Assembly (NCBI RefSeq): GCF_002949795.1
Contig: NZ_CP026692.1
Span: 5,378,545-5,442,544, forward strand
Direction of reading: 5' to 3'
DNA: 64,000 bases
DNA from: Nostoc sp. 'Lobaria pulmonaria (5183) cyanobiont'
GTDB taxonomy: Bacteria > Cyanobacteriota > Cyanobacteriia > Cyanobacteriales > Nostocaceae
In this document: in pieces, positions 7,639 to 15,161 of the stretch
How the letters are laid out: every line of letters starts with the position of its first letter
Position numbering within the stretch: position 1 is the first letter of the stretch
The notes under the pieces: generated by a model
What the model saw: only the letters and a program-made list of their open reading frames with translations
What the model was told of the DNA's origin: nothing
The model's database searches: none
Position numbers and translations under genes: made by a program

Positions 7639-8181
7639 GTGAGTACAGAAAGTTTAGAAATTGCTAAAACCCGCTACCAGACTGGGAAATTTGCCTTTGA
7701 AAATGGGCAATACCGCGAAGCCATAGAAAATTTGGAAAAGGCCAGCGCCCTGTTAGCGCGTAATTCTCGCCTTGGGGGCGAAGTAGAAATTCATCTAGTG
7801 ACAGCTTATGAAGCGGCTGGACGCACGGATGATGCGATCGCTCTTTGCGAAAGACTCAAACGCCATGCCCATTTTGAAATCAGCAAACAAGCACGGCAGA
7901 TGCTTTATATCTTAAAAGCACCAAAGCTGAAAAGACCTAGCGAATGGATGACCGAAATCCCCGATTTGGCAGCATTAGCCGATAATGAACTCAAAATTTC
8001 TGTACCTGCTAAGTCTACTAAATCTTCTGTTCAGCAAAAACCTAAACCTGCCGAGCCAGAATTCGTTGACCTCAGTCAGGTCAATACCAGAGATAATCGC
8101 TTTATCTGGGTGGCACTAATTGCCATTGGTTTAACCATCTCGTACTTGGTTTGGTTGAATTTTTCAGGAACTCCTGGCTGA
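7639..8181 (+). CDS. TPR-like protein with C-terminal membrane anchor
   Basis: 180 residues. Residues 1-100 form helical hairpins of tetratricopeptide type (ARYQTGKFAFENGQYREAIE, LLARNSRLGGEVEIHLVTAY, EAAGRTDDAIALCERL). A proline/lysine linker follows and a single transmembrane helix closes the protein (FIWVALIAIGLTISYLVWL), so the TPR part likely faces the cytosol as a tail-anchored scaffold. The start is a GTG; no ATG lies near. Homologous small TPR proteins occur across cyanobacteria and in plastids; the partner is unknown. Confidence 0.7.
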   Translation: MSTESLEIAKTRYQTGKFAFENGQYREAIENLEKASALLARNSRLGGEVEIHLVTAYEAAGRTDDAIALCERLKRHAHFEISKQARQMLYILKAPKLKRPSEWMTEIPDLAALADNELKISVPAKSTKSSVQQKPKPAEPEFVDLSQVNTRDNRFIWVALIAIGLTISYLVWLNFSGTPG

Positions 8182-8365
8182 TAAAAATTTTGGATTGGGG
8201 ACTAGGGATTGGGAAGATTTGAATGAAGATTCAGACCCAGACTAAATCTTACTCATATTTTCTTACCCAGTCCCAGAGCGATCGAAATGGTATTCCAGGA
8301 ATCTCAAACAATACTAAGAAATCAAGATTGGTTAAAAAGTTTGACTTTTGGGGAGATTTATAGTT

Positions 8366-9268
8366 ATGAATTCTTCAATTTTCGGAAAGATTTTCTTGTG
8401 GTTAGTCAGACCATTTAGTTTTGTGTTGGCAAATATGAAATTGCTCTCACCACTGAATGGTCGAAATCGAATGAACCGGGTCTTTCCCATGCGAAATCCT
8501 ATTCTGTGGCTAGTGCTGTTAACATCTCTCCTACTGACTGGCTGTGTAAAGTATGATGTGGGGCTTAATTTTGACAACTCAAATAGTGGCAAACTAGTAC
8601 AGCATATTAAGTTGGGAGAACGTCTAACCAGTTTTAGTGGCGATTCTGTGTACGAATGGTTAAACAGCATAGAACGCCGCGCCCGTCAACTTGAGGGTAA
8701 AGTACAGCGAGTTTCCCAAGAAGAAATTATCGTCACAATTCCTTTTAGCAATGGTAGAGAATTGCAAGAGAAATTCAACGAATTCTTTAACTCCCGTGCG
8801 AATCAACCCTCTGAGTCTGTAGAGAGCCAATCTAACTCAGAACTGCCGAAAATTGAATCAAACGTCCTCTTCGAGGAGAATAATTTTTTACTTTTAGTCC
8901 GAAATCGGTTGATTTATGATTTGGATTTGCGATCGCTCTCTCTAATCGCCAGCAAAGGTAACGTCCTAGCTAATGCTGGTTCAATTCTCGATTTAGAATT
9001 TAGCTTGAAGACTCCTTGGGGAGCCAAAAATATTCAACTAACTGAAACTGCAATTGAGCCAGAAAAAAATGGCAATCAATTAGTGTGGAAACTCCAGCCT
9101 GGTGAACTAAATCACATAGAAGCTGTTTTTTGGCTTCCTAGTCCCCTTGGTATTGGTGGGTTGTTAATTATCCTGTTTGTCTGGGGAGGATTGTACTTGA
9201 GATACAATTTCATGCCAGATCCCAGAATTCAGTTTCCTCCCAAAGCAACAGCGATCCAGGAACAGTAG
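8366..9268 (+). CDS. DUF3153 lipoprotein
   Basis: About 300 residues. A lipoprotein signal ends in the lipobox LLTGC, followed by VKYDVGLNFDNSNSGKLVQH, the usual opening of DUF3153 proteins of cyanobacteria and plastids. The domain is a predicted beta-rich extracytoplasmic fold; near the C-terminus a transmembrane helix (GIGGLLIILFVWGGLYLRY) anchors it a second time. The ATG at 8366 is used here; ATGs at about 8438 and 8471 (MNRVFPMRNP...) give a more standard short lipoprotein signal and may be the true start. Function unknown. Confidence 0.75.
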   Translation: MNSSIFGKIFLWLVRPFSFVLANMKLLSPLNGRNRMNRVFPMRNPILWLVLLTSLLLTGCVKYDVGLNFDNSNSGKLVQHIKLGERLTSFSGDSVYEWLNSIERRARQLEGKVQRVSQEEIIVTIPFSNGRELQEKFNEFFNSRANQPSESVESQSNSELPKIESNVLFEENNFLLLVRNRLIYDLDLRSLSLIASKGNVLANAGSILDLEFSLKTPWGAKNIQLTETAIEPEKNGNQLVWKLQPGELNHIEAVFWLPSPLGIGGLLIILFVWGGLYLRYNFMPDPRIQFPPKATAIQEQ

Positions 9269-9294
9269 ACTATTTATCTGTTGAATATTGTCAG

Positions 9295-9669
9295 TTAAGC
9301 CGATGGAGAATGCATCGGCTTTTTTACTTCACCTTCAGACTCATGTTCACTGCCATACCAACGTTCAGCAAGTCCATTAAGTTGATGAAGCACATCAATG
9401 AGTTCCTGACCGCGTTCTGTCAGACCGTAAGTTACTTGGGGTGGAACAGTTGGTTCATACTGGCGATAAATAATCTCTGCGGCCTCAAGCATCCTCAGTC
9501 TTTCTGTCAGCACTTTGGTTGAGATGCCCTCGACTTGGCGCTTCAATGCACCAAAGCGAGCCGGCCCACTATTACACAACACCCACAGTATATACATTGT
9601 CCAGGGTCCTGATAATAAAGACATCAAAATACTTATTGGGCAAGCATCACGACTTGTAGAAGCAGGCAT
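9295..9669 (-). CDS. HxlR family transcriptional regulator
   Basis: 124 residues from the ATG at 9669 (a TTG five codons upstream is an alternative). The HxlR winged-helix pattern is clear: CPISILMSLLSGPWTMYILW, RFGALKRQVEGISTKVLTER recognition helix, LRMLEAAEIIYRQ, then the wing VPPQVTYGLTERGQEL. A cysteine in ...RDACPIS is the position used for redox or electrophile sensing in HypR/YodB relatives. It is transcribed away from azoR, and dyads lie between them, so it very probably represses azoR and itself in response to quinones or reactive electrophiles. Confidence 0.88.
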   Translation of the reverse strand: MPASTSRDACPISILMSLLSGPWTMYILWVLCNSGPARFGALKRQVEGISTKVLTERLRMLEAAEIIYRQYEPTVPPQVTYGLTERGQELIDVLHQLNGLAERWYGSEHESEGEVKKPMHSPSA

Positions 9670-9693
9670 CGATAAGTTAGCCAAAATTATCTA

Positions 9694-9737
9694 GTAGTTA
9701 CTTTATGGTAACTACTTTACTTTAGTAACTAGTTACT
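9694..9737. promoter_or_regulatory. two operator-like dyads between hxlR and azoR
   Basis: GTAGTTAC-TTTATG-GTAACTAC (9694-9715) is a perfect 8-bp inverted repeat, and AGTAACTAGTTACT (9724-9737) is a perfect 14-bp palindrome. Both share the half-site AGTTAC. The layout, two like sites in a divergent promoter region, suits a dimeric HxlR regulator acting on both genes. Confidence 0.75.
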
Positions 9738-9818
9738 TTTAGTATCTAATGTAATGCTTTGAAATAAAGATTCAAAAAAAGTAAAAGCAGTAAATCCTAG
9801 TTAATCAGGAGATATTTG

Positions 9819-10436
9819 ATGGTAAATATTCTACATATTGATTCCAGCCCCCGTGGTGAACGATCGCACTCACGAGAACTATCTAAGGAATTCGTCAGTG
9901 GTTGGAGGGCAGCGCATCCTGAAGATGCGATCGCTTATCGAGATTTAGGGCATTACCCAGTTCCTCACGTTGATGAAGCTTGGATTGCGGCGGCATTTTC
10001 ACCACCAGAAACCCATACCCCAGAATTAACTGAGGCACTTAGGATTTCTGACGAACTGATTGATGAGTTTTTGGCAGCCGATCACTACGTCTTTGGAGTG
10101 CCAATGTACAACTTCAATATACCTTCGACTTTCAAGGCTTACATCGACCAAATCGTTCGCGCTAACCGGACTTTTGCTATAGATGCTCAAGGTTTTAGAG
10201 GGTTAGTCGAGGGTAAAAAGGCGCTTATCATCACAGCTCGCGGTGGTGACTTTAGCGCGACATCTCCTTTCATTGCCTACGACTTCCAAGAACCCTACCT
10301 GCGGGCAATTTTCGGCTTTATTGGGATTACAGACATTCAATTTATTAACGCTAATAGCTTGAATGAAGGTGATGCCCGTACCCAATCTCTATTAGAAGCA
10401 AGGGCAGCAATTCAAGATGCGATCGCCCAGTGGTAA
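9819..10436 (+). CDS. azoR: FMN-dependent NADH-azoreductase / quinone reductase
   Basis: 205 residues of the flavodoxin-fold AzoR family: ILHIDSSPRGERSHSRELS phosphate-binding loop for FMN at the N-terminus, PMYNFNIPSTFKAYIDQ, and ITARGGDFS. The enzyme passes two electrons from NADH to quinones or azo compounds and protects against thiol stress by electrophilic quinones. ATG at 9819 follows the SD-like CAGGAG; a TTG codon directly before is not needed. Divergent from the HxlR regulator with operator dyads between. Confidence 0.92.
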   Translation: MVNILHIDSSPRGERSHSRELSKEFVSGWRAAHPEDAIAYRDLGHYPVPHVDEAWIAAAFSPPETHTPELTEALRISDELIDEFLAADHYVFGVPMYNFNIPSTFKAYIDQIVRANRTFAIDAQGFRGLVEGKKALIITARGGDFSATSPFIAYDFQEPYLRAIFGFIGITDIQFINANSLNEGDARTQSLLEARAAIQDAIAQW

Positions 10437-10445
10437 TGTGATGCG

Positions 10446-10481
10446 GGGCATTGGGAATTGGGCATTGGGCATTGGGCATGG
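10446..10481. repeat. heptanucleotide short tandem repeat (GGGCATT type)
   Basis: Five units of GGGCATT or its variant GGGAATT, in the short gap between azoR and pdxH; then a C-rich stretch. This is the STRR class typical of heterocystous cyanobacteria. Confidence 0.7.
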
Positions 10482-10573
10482 AGAAGAGACAAGGTAGACA
10501 AGGGAGAGACTTGTTCAAGAATTCCCCCTTGTCCCCCTTGTCCTCTTGTCTCCCCTGCTCCCCTGCCTCTTCT

Positions 10574-11218
10574 TCAGGGTGACAACCGCTCAATTTTCCA
10601 AGTGGCATTATCTAAACGGCTATAGAGTAAGCGATCGTGCAGACGGCTAGGGCGTCCTTGCCAAAACTCAATTTCTGTAGGGATAACTCGTAAGCCTCCC
10701 CAATGAGGTGGTCGAAAAATCTCCTGATTTTTATATTTGCTTTGGAACTCCTGCAAGCGTCGCTCTAAGACTTCTCGGCTTTCTATCACCTCGCTTTGAT
10801 TAGATACCCATGCACCCAGGCGACTGTTGGCAGGACGACTGTGAAAATATTGGTCGGACTCAATTTCGGAAACTTTCTCCACATACCCCGAAATTCGGAC
10901 TTGACGTTCCAGTTCTGCCCACCAAAAGACTAAAGCCGCCTGGGGGTTTTCTGCTAATTCTTGTCCTTTGTGACTGTTGTAGTTGGTAAAGAAGGTAAAG
11001 CCCCGTTCATCAAAATTCTTAAGCAGCACCATTCTGGCTGAAGGCTTACCGTCTGGTGTGGCTGTGGCAATGGTCATGGCATTGGGTTCAGGGAGTTGTG
11101 CTGCGAGTGCCTGATCGAACCATTTTTTAAATTGGATAAAAGGATTGAGTTCTATTTCGAGTTCGCTCAAACCTTCCAAAGTGTAGTCTTTGCGAAGGTC
11201 AGCTACGGTTTTGTCCAT
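10574..11218 (-). CDS. pdxH: pyridoxamine/pyridoxine 5'-phosphate oxidase
   Basis: 214 residues. FMN enzyme that oxidises PNP or PMP to pyridoxal 5'-phosphate with O2. Family landmarks: DKTVADLRKDYTLEGL at the N-terminus, ARMVLLKNFDERGFTFFTNY with FMN-binding residues, LVFWWAELERQVRISGYVEK, SRPANSRLGAWVSNQS, and the C-terminal signature EFWQGRPSRLHDRLLYSR. Full length. It converges on azoR, separated by a repeat-rich gap. It makes the cofactor needed by speA further on; no regulatory link is seen. Confidence 0.95.
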   Translation of the reverse strand: MDKTVADLRKDYTLEGLSELEIELNPFIQFKKWFDQALAAQLPEPNAMTIATATPDGKPSARMVLLKNFDERGFTFFTNYNSHKGQELAENPQAALVFWWAELERQVRISGYVEKVSEIESDQYFHSRPANSRLGAWVSNQSEVIESREVLERRLQEFQSKYKNQEIFRPPHWGGLRVIPTEIEFWQGRPSRLHDRLLYSRLDNATWKIERLSP

Positions 11219-11356
11219 TGTGATTTGTTTCCTTGCTATCAGATACGCTTATATATATCTTTCTCAAAAATATCTATGATGATGATCGGATGACGATCAG
11301 CGCCATCAAGAATTTTACAAACTCTCTCAAAGAATATCTAAAATAGGTTGCATAAA

Positions 11357-12442
11357 ATGCGCCGTTCGGCCTCCCTCCAACGTCTCTTAATTTATGGTCT
11401 GAGCGGTCCAGTTATCGCTCTCAATATCTGGCTACTATCCTTGCTTTTTCGCTATTTCCAGCATCCCATTACTGTTTTGAGCATTGCGGCGATTCTGGCT
11501 TTTCTGCTAAATTACCCGGTTAAGTTCTTTGAACGTGCCCGGATCACGCGCACTCAGGCGGTGATCATAGTTTTACTGGCAACATTAACGCTGCTTGGGA
11601 TTCTGGGCGTCACCCTAGTGCCGTTGATTATTGACCAAACAATCCAACTGTTAAATAAGATTCCTGATTGGTTAGCCGGTAGTCAAGCAAACCTAGAGCA
11701 GTTTGAGATGCTGGCAAAGCAACGACGTTTGCCAATCGATCTGAGGGTTGTGAGCAGTCAAATCAATGCCAACATTCAGAATGTGGTGCAACAGCTAGCT
11801 TCTGGTGCAGTGGGGTTTGCTGGAACTCTGCTGACAGGATTACTTGACTTAGTGTTAGTGATTGTGCTTGCATTTTATATGCTTTTATATGGCGATCGCG
11901 TCTGGTATGGTCTGATCAATCTTTTGCCTTCTAACATTGGAGATCCCCTGACCACATCCTTGCGCTTAAACTTCCAGAACTTCTTTCTCAGCCAGTTATT
12001 ACTAGGATTGTTCATGGTGCTAACCCTGACACCAATTTTCTTAGTGATGAAGGTGCCCTTTGCCCTGTTGTTTGCCATATTAATCGGTATCTCAGAACTC
12101 ATTCCCTTTATTGGGGCGTCTCTGGGTATTGGTCTAGTAACGATTTTAGTGCTGCTGCAAAATTGGTGGTTGGCAGTTCAAGTTGCGATTGCGGCAATTC
12201 TCATGCAGCAGCTTAAAGATAATTTGTTAGCTCCCAGGTTACTCGGCAATTTTATCGGACTGAATCCCATTTGGATTTTTGTGTCTATTCTAATGGGATT
12301 TGAGATTGCTGGCTTGTTAGGGACACTTGTTGCTGTTCCAATTGCTGGTACTATTAAGGGCACTTTCGATGCTATTAAGAGTGGCAAGCCGAGTAATTTT
12401 GTCTCAACTGTTACTATTGCCCATGACTCACCTCCTGATTGA
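11357..12442 (+). CDS. AI-2E family transporter (PerM/YdiK type)
   Basis: 361 residues with about eight transmembrane segments: two at the N-terminus (LIYGLSGPVIALNIWLLSLL, ITVLSIAAILAFLLNYPV), a soluble middle part (residues 100-150) and C-terminal helices with PFALLFAILIGISELIPFIG, the diagnostic E-L-I-P-x-x-G motif of the family. Members export quorum signals, Na+/H+ or unknown solutes; the substrate cannot be read from sequence. The ATG at 11357 is preferred over a TTG nine bases upstream. Confidence 0.85.
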   Translation: MRRSASLQRLLIYGLSGPVIALNIWLLSLLFRYFQHPITVLSIAAILAFLLNYPVKFFERARITRTQAVIIVLLATLTLLGILGVTLVPLIIDQTIQLLNKIPDWLAGSQANLEQFEMLAKQRRLPIDLRVVSSQINANIQNVVQQLASGAVGFAGTLLTGLLDLVLVIVLAFYMLLYGDRVWYGLINLLPSNIGDPLTTSLRLNFQNFFLSQLLLGLFMVLTLTPIFLVMKVPFALLFAILIGISELIPFIGASLGIGLVTILVLLQNWWLAVQVAIAAILMQQLKDNLLAPRLLGNFIGLNPIWIFVSILMGFEIAGLLGTLVAVPIAGTIKGTFDAIKSGKPSNFVSTVTIAHDSPPD

Positions 12443-12760
12443 GGTGGCAGGGGAGCAGGGGAGCAGGGGAGCAGCACTTCGACTACGCTCAGTGACCGAG
12501 GAAAAGTTGCAGTAAGTTTTTCCCCTCTGCCTCTTGTGCCCCATGCCCAATTCTCAATGCCCAACTCAAAAGTTGCACAATCTAATCTCACAATTCACAA
12601 TGGTGATTGATTACAAATTTCAGAGGATACTGCCAGCAGGCAATTTCTGAAAAAAAGAAGCGCAAGCGAGTGTATAGAGTATACGCTTTGCTAATAGTCA
12701 ATTAGTTTGCTGTTTAATTTACAGTCTTTTGATTCTTATTAATTAACTTATAACCTGTTG
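12443..12760. other. repeat-bearing intergenic gap
   Basis: Contains (GCAGGGGA) repeats from about 12447 and the 23-bp dispersed sequence CACTTCGACTACGCTCAGTG plus ACC at 12475-12497. The same 23 bases recur exactly at 13646-13668, and a partial inverted copy lies near 17979. No gene seen. Confidence 0.6.
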
Positions 12761-13591
12761 ATGGAAGCTTCCGAGCTATTAGAAACAATCACATTTTTGA
12801 TTTACCAAGCCGAGCAGGGGGAAATTGATCCTTGGGATGTCCAAGTGATTGAGGTGATTGACCGCTATTTAGAACTGATGGCACCGGGGGCAATAACAAG
12901 AGGCTATGAAGCGGACTTGTCTCAATCTGGACAGGCATTTTTATCAGCATCAATGCTGGTATTGTTCAAAGCTAATACCTTGATGCAATTGTCAACAGTA
13001 GGAGATGCACAAGATGGTGTAGAGGATGATGCCCTATTGTCAGGTGAAGACGGTATATCACCTCAGGGTCATCGTCTACCCTTAGAACGGCAATTACGTC
13101 GTCGTCCAGCGGCGATGCCGCCACCAAAGCGCCGGGTAACTCTGCAAGAGTTAATTGAGCAATTGCAGATTATGGCTAACCAACTCAAACTGGTAGAAAA
13201 AGTCAGCAAACCTATCCGTCCCAGGCGTCAACCTAGCGTCCAAAGTATGCGAGAGGCGCTGGAGTTAGCCCACCAGGAAAATCTGACAGAAGTCGCTGGG
13301 GAACTGGAGCAGGTGTTGAAATTGTCAACAAGAGAGCTAAGTTTAGAACAAAATTGGTTGAATTTAGAACAACTTGTAGAATTATGGACTAAGACAAAGC
13401 TTCTCAACCAAAATGGGTCTGGACATGAGTCTAAACACAGTAACCTAGTTAGCGTTTTCTGGGCACTACTATTACTCTCGGCTCAATCGAAAGTAGAGCT
13501 ATTTCAAGAGGATTTTTACCATGAAATTAAAATTCGCTTAATTAGAGATTCAGCTAATATCGGCAAACCTTTTGAGCATCCGATGAACTAA
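12761..13591 (+). CDS. scpA: segregation and condensation protein A (kleisin)
   Basis: 276 residues from the ATG at 12761. ScpA is the kleisin of the bacterial SMC-ScpAB condensin, bridging the SMC heads. The N-terminal segment LLETITFLIYQAEQGEIDPW DVQVIEVIDRYLEL is the SMC-neck-binding helical domain; the C-terminal winged helix (SVFWALLLLSAQSKVELFQE DFYHEIKI) binds the SMC cap. The middle contains basic linkers (RRRPAAMPPPKRR). Cyanobacterial versions are longer than the Bacillus protein in the linker. Monocistronic here; scpB is not in the window. Confidence 0.9.
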   Translation: MEASELLETITFLIYQAEQGEIDPWDVQVIEVIDRYLELMAPGAITRGYEADLSQSGQAFLSASMLVLFKANTLMQLSTVGDAQDGVEDDALLSGEDGISPQGHRLPLERQLRRRPAAMPPPKRRVTLQELIEQLQIMANQLKLVEKVSKPIRPRRQPSVQSMREALELAHQENLTEVAGELEQVLKLSTRELSLEQNWLNLEQLVELWTKTKLLNQNGSGHESKHSNLVSVFWALLLLSAQSKVELFQEDFYHEIKIRLIRDSANIGKPFEHPMN

Positions 13592-13889
13592 GAAAGTCAA
13601 AAGTAGTGCAGACAATTTCTCTAAGAAAGGCATGAGGTAGGTGGTCACTTCGACTACGCTCAGTGACCACCTGCCTCCTACCTTGTTATAGATTTTTGAT
13701 TCAGCCCCAAAATCCGAGTAAATTGAAAAGATAAGCGATCGCTTGTCATCTAAGTATATCAATGGTTGTTATAACCACTAAATTCCTGTTATCCCTATTC
13801 TGGGGGATGACTTAGAGTAGAAATAAAAACTGATGATTAAGTATCACTCAATGAAAGTAAACTGGCTTGTGGTTGAGGAATAAATTTTT
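13592..13889. other. intergenic gap with dispersed hairpin repeat
   Basis: Holds the second exact copy (13646-13668) of the 23-bp repeat seen at 12475. Its ends GGTCACT (13643-13649) and AGTGACC (13662-13668) are complementary, so it forms a small hairpin. The promoter of the downstream nucleotidyltransferase should lie in the final 100 bp. Confidence 0.5.
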
Positions 13890-15059
13890 ATGAAAGCGAT
13901 GATTCTCGCGGCTGGCAAGGGTACTCGCGTGCGTCCGATTACGTACACTATGCCCAAGCCGATGATGCCCATCCTGCAAAAGCCAGTGATGGAGTTTTTG
14001 CTAGAACTGTTACGCCATCATGGATTTGACCAAATTCTAGTCAATGTTAGTCATTTGGCTGAGGAAATAGAAAACTATTTTCGTGATGGTCAGCGGTTTG
14101 GGGTGCAGATTGCCTATTCCTTTGAAGGAAAAATCGATGACGACGGTAAACTGGTGGGCGAAGCGATAGGTTCAGCTGGAGGGATGCGGCGCATCCAAGA
14201 CTTCTCCCCGTTTTTTGATGATACCTTTGTGGTTTTATGTGGTGATGCTTTAATTGACCTGGATTTAACTGCGGCTGTTAAATGGCATAAATCCAAAGGA
14301 GCGATCGCTACCATTATCACTAAATCTGTCCCCAAGGAAGAAGTTTCTAGCTATGGTGTGGTTGTGACTGACGAAGAAGGTCGTGTCAAAGCTTTCCAAG
14401 AAAAACCTTCAACTGAAGAAGCCCTCAGCACCAACATCAACACAGGTATTTACATCTTTGAGCCAGAGGTTTTTAACTATATTCCCTCTGATGTGGAATA
14501 TGACATTGGTAGCCAGTTGTTTCCCAAATTGGTAGAAATCAAAGCCCCATTTTACGCCATTCCTATGGACTTTGAATGGGTAGATATTGGTAAAGTCCCA
14601 GACTATTGGCGGGCGATTCGCGGTGTGCTGCTGGGTGAAATCAAAAATGTGCAAATTCCTGGTCATGAAGTCGCCCCTGGCATCTACACTGGCTTAAATG
14701 TTGCCGTAAATTGGGACAAAGTGGATATCACAGGCCCCGTTTACATTGGCGGGATGACGAGAATCGAAGACGGAGCTAAAATTGTCGGGCCAGCGATGAT
14801 TGGCCCCAATTGTTGGATATGTAGTGGTGCAACTGTGGAAAACAGCGTGATTTTTGAATGGTCGCGCCTGGGACCTGGAGTCCGGTTAGTCGATAAGCTG
14901 GTATTTGGACGTTATTGTGTAGATAAAACTGGCGCTGCGATCGATGTTCAAGCGGCTGCTTTAGACTGGCTGATTACCGATGCCCGTCAGACAGTGCCAT
15001 CACATACACCTGTTGAGCGACAAGCGATAGAGGAATTGTTGGGGACAAATACAATTTAG
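13890..15059 (+). CDS. NDP-sugar pyrophosphorylase (mannose-1-P guanylyltransferase type)
   Basis: 389 residues in two domains. Residues 1-240 are the nucleotidyltransferase Rossmann-like fold: MKAMILAAGKGTRVRPIT with the GxGTRxRP phosphate-binding signature, PKPMMPI, GSAGGM, VVLCGDALIDLD with the metal-binding aspartate, and EWVDIGKVPDYWRA. Residues 250-370 are hexapeptide left-handed beta-helix repeats (VYIGGMTRIEDGAKIVGPAM, IGPNCWICSGATVENSVI). The family activates glucose-1-P or mannose-1-P for polysaccharide or sheath synthesis; which sugar is not decidable here. Confidence 0.88.
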   Translation: MKAMILAAGKGTRVRPITYTMPKPMMPILQKPVMEFLLELLRHHGFDQILVNVSHLAEEIENYFRDGQRFGVQIAYSFEGKIDDDGKLVGEAIGSAGGMRRIQDFSPFFDDTFVVLCGDALIDLDLTAAVKWHKSKGAIATIITKSVPKEEVSSYGVVVTDEEGRVKAFQEKPSTEEALSTNINTGIYIFEPEVFNYIPSDVEYDIGSQLFPKLVEIKAPFYAIPMDFEWVDIGKVPDYWRAIRGVLLGEIKNVQIPGHEVAPGIYTGLNVAVNWDKVDITGPVYIGGMTRIEDGAKIVGPAMIGPNCWICSGATVENSVIFEWSRLGPGVRLVDKLVFGRYCVDKTGAAIDVQAAALDWLITDARQTVPSHTPVERQAIEELLGTNTI

Positions 15060-15115
15060 GGAATGGGGCATGGGGCATGAGAAGTGGGGAATAGAGAGAT
15101 AAGGGAGATAAGGGG

Positions 15116-15157
15116 AATCCCCAATCCCCAATCCCCAATCCCCAATCCCCAATCCCC
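15116..15157. repeat. heptanucleotide tandem repeat (AATCCCC)6
   Basis: Six perfect AATCCCC units and a degenerate seventh fill the gap between the convergent nucleotidyltransferase and speA genes. Typical STRR of Nostoc-type cyanobacteria. Confidence 0.9.
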
Positions 15158-15161
15158 AATC

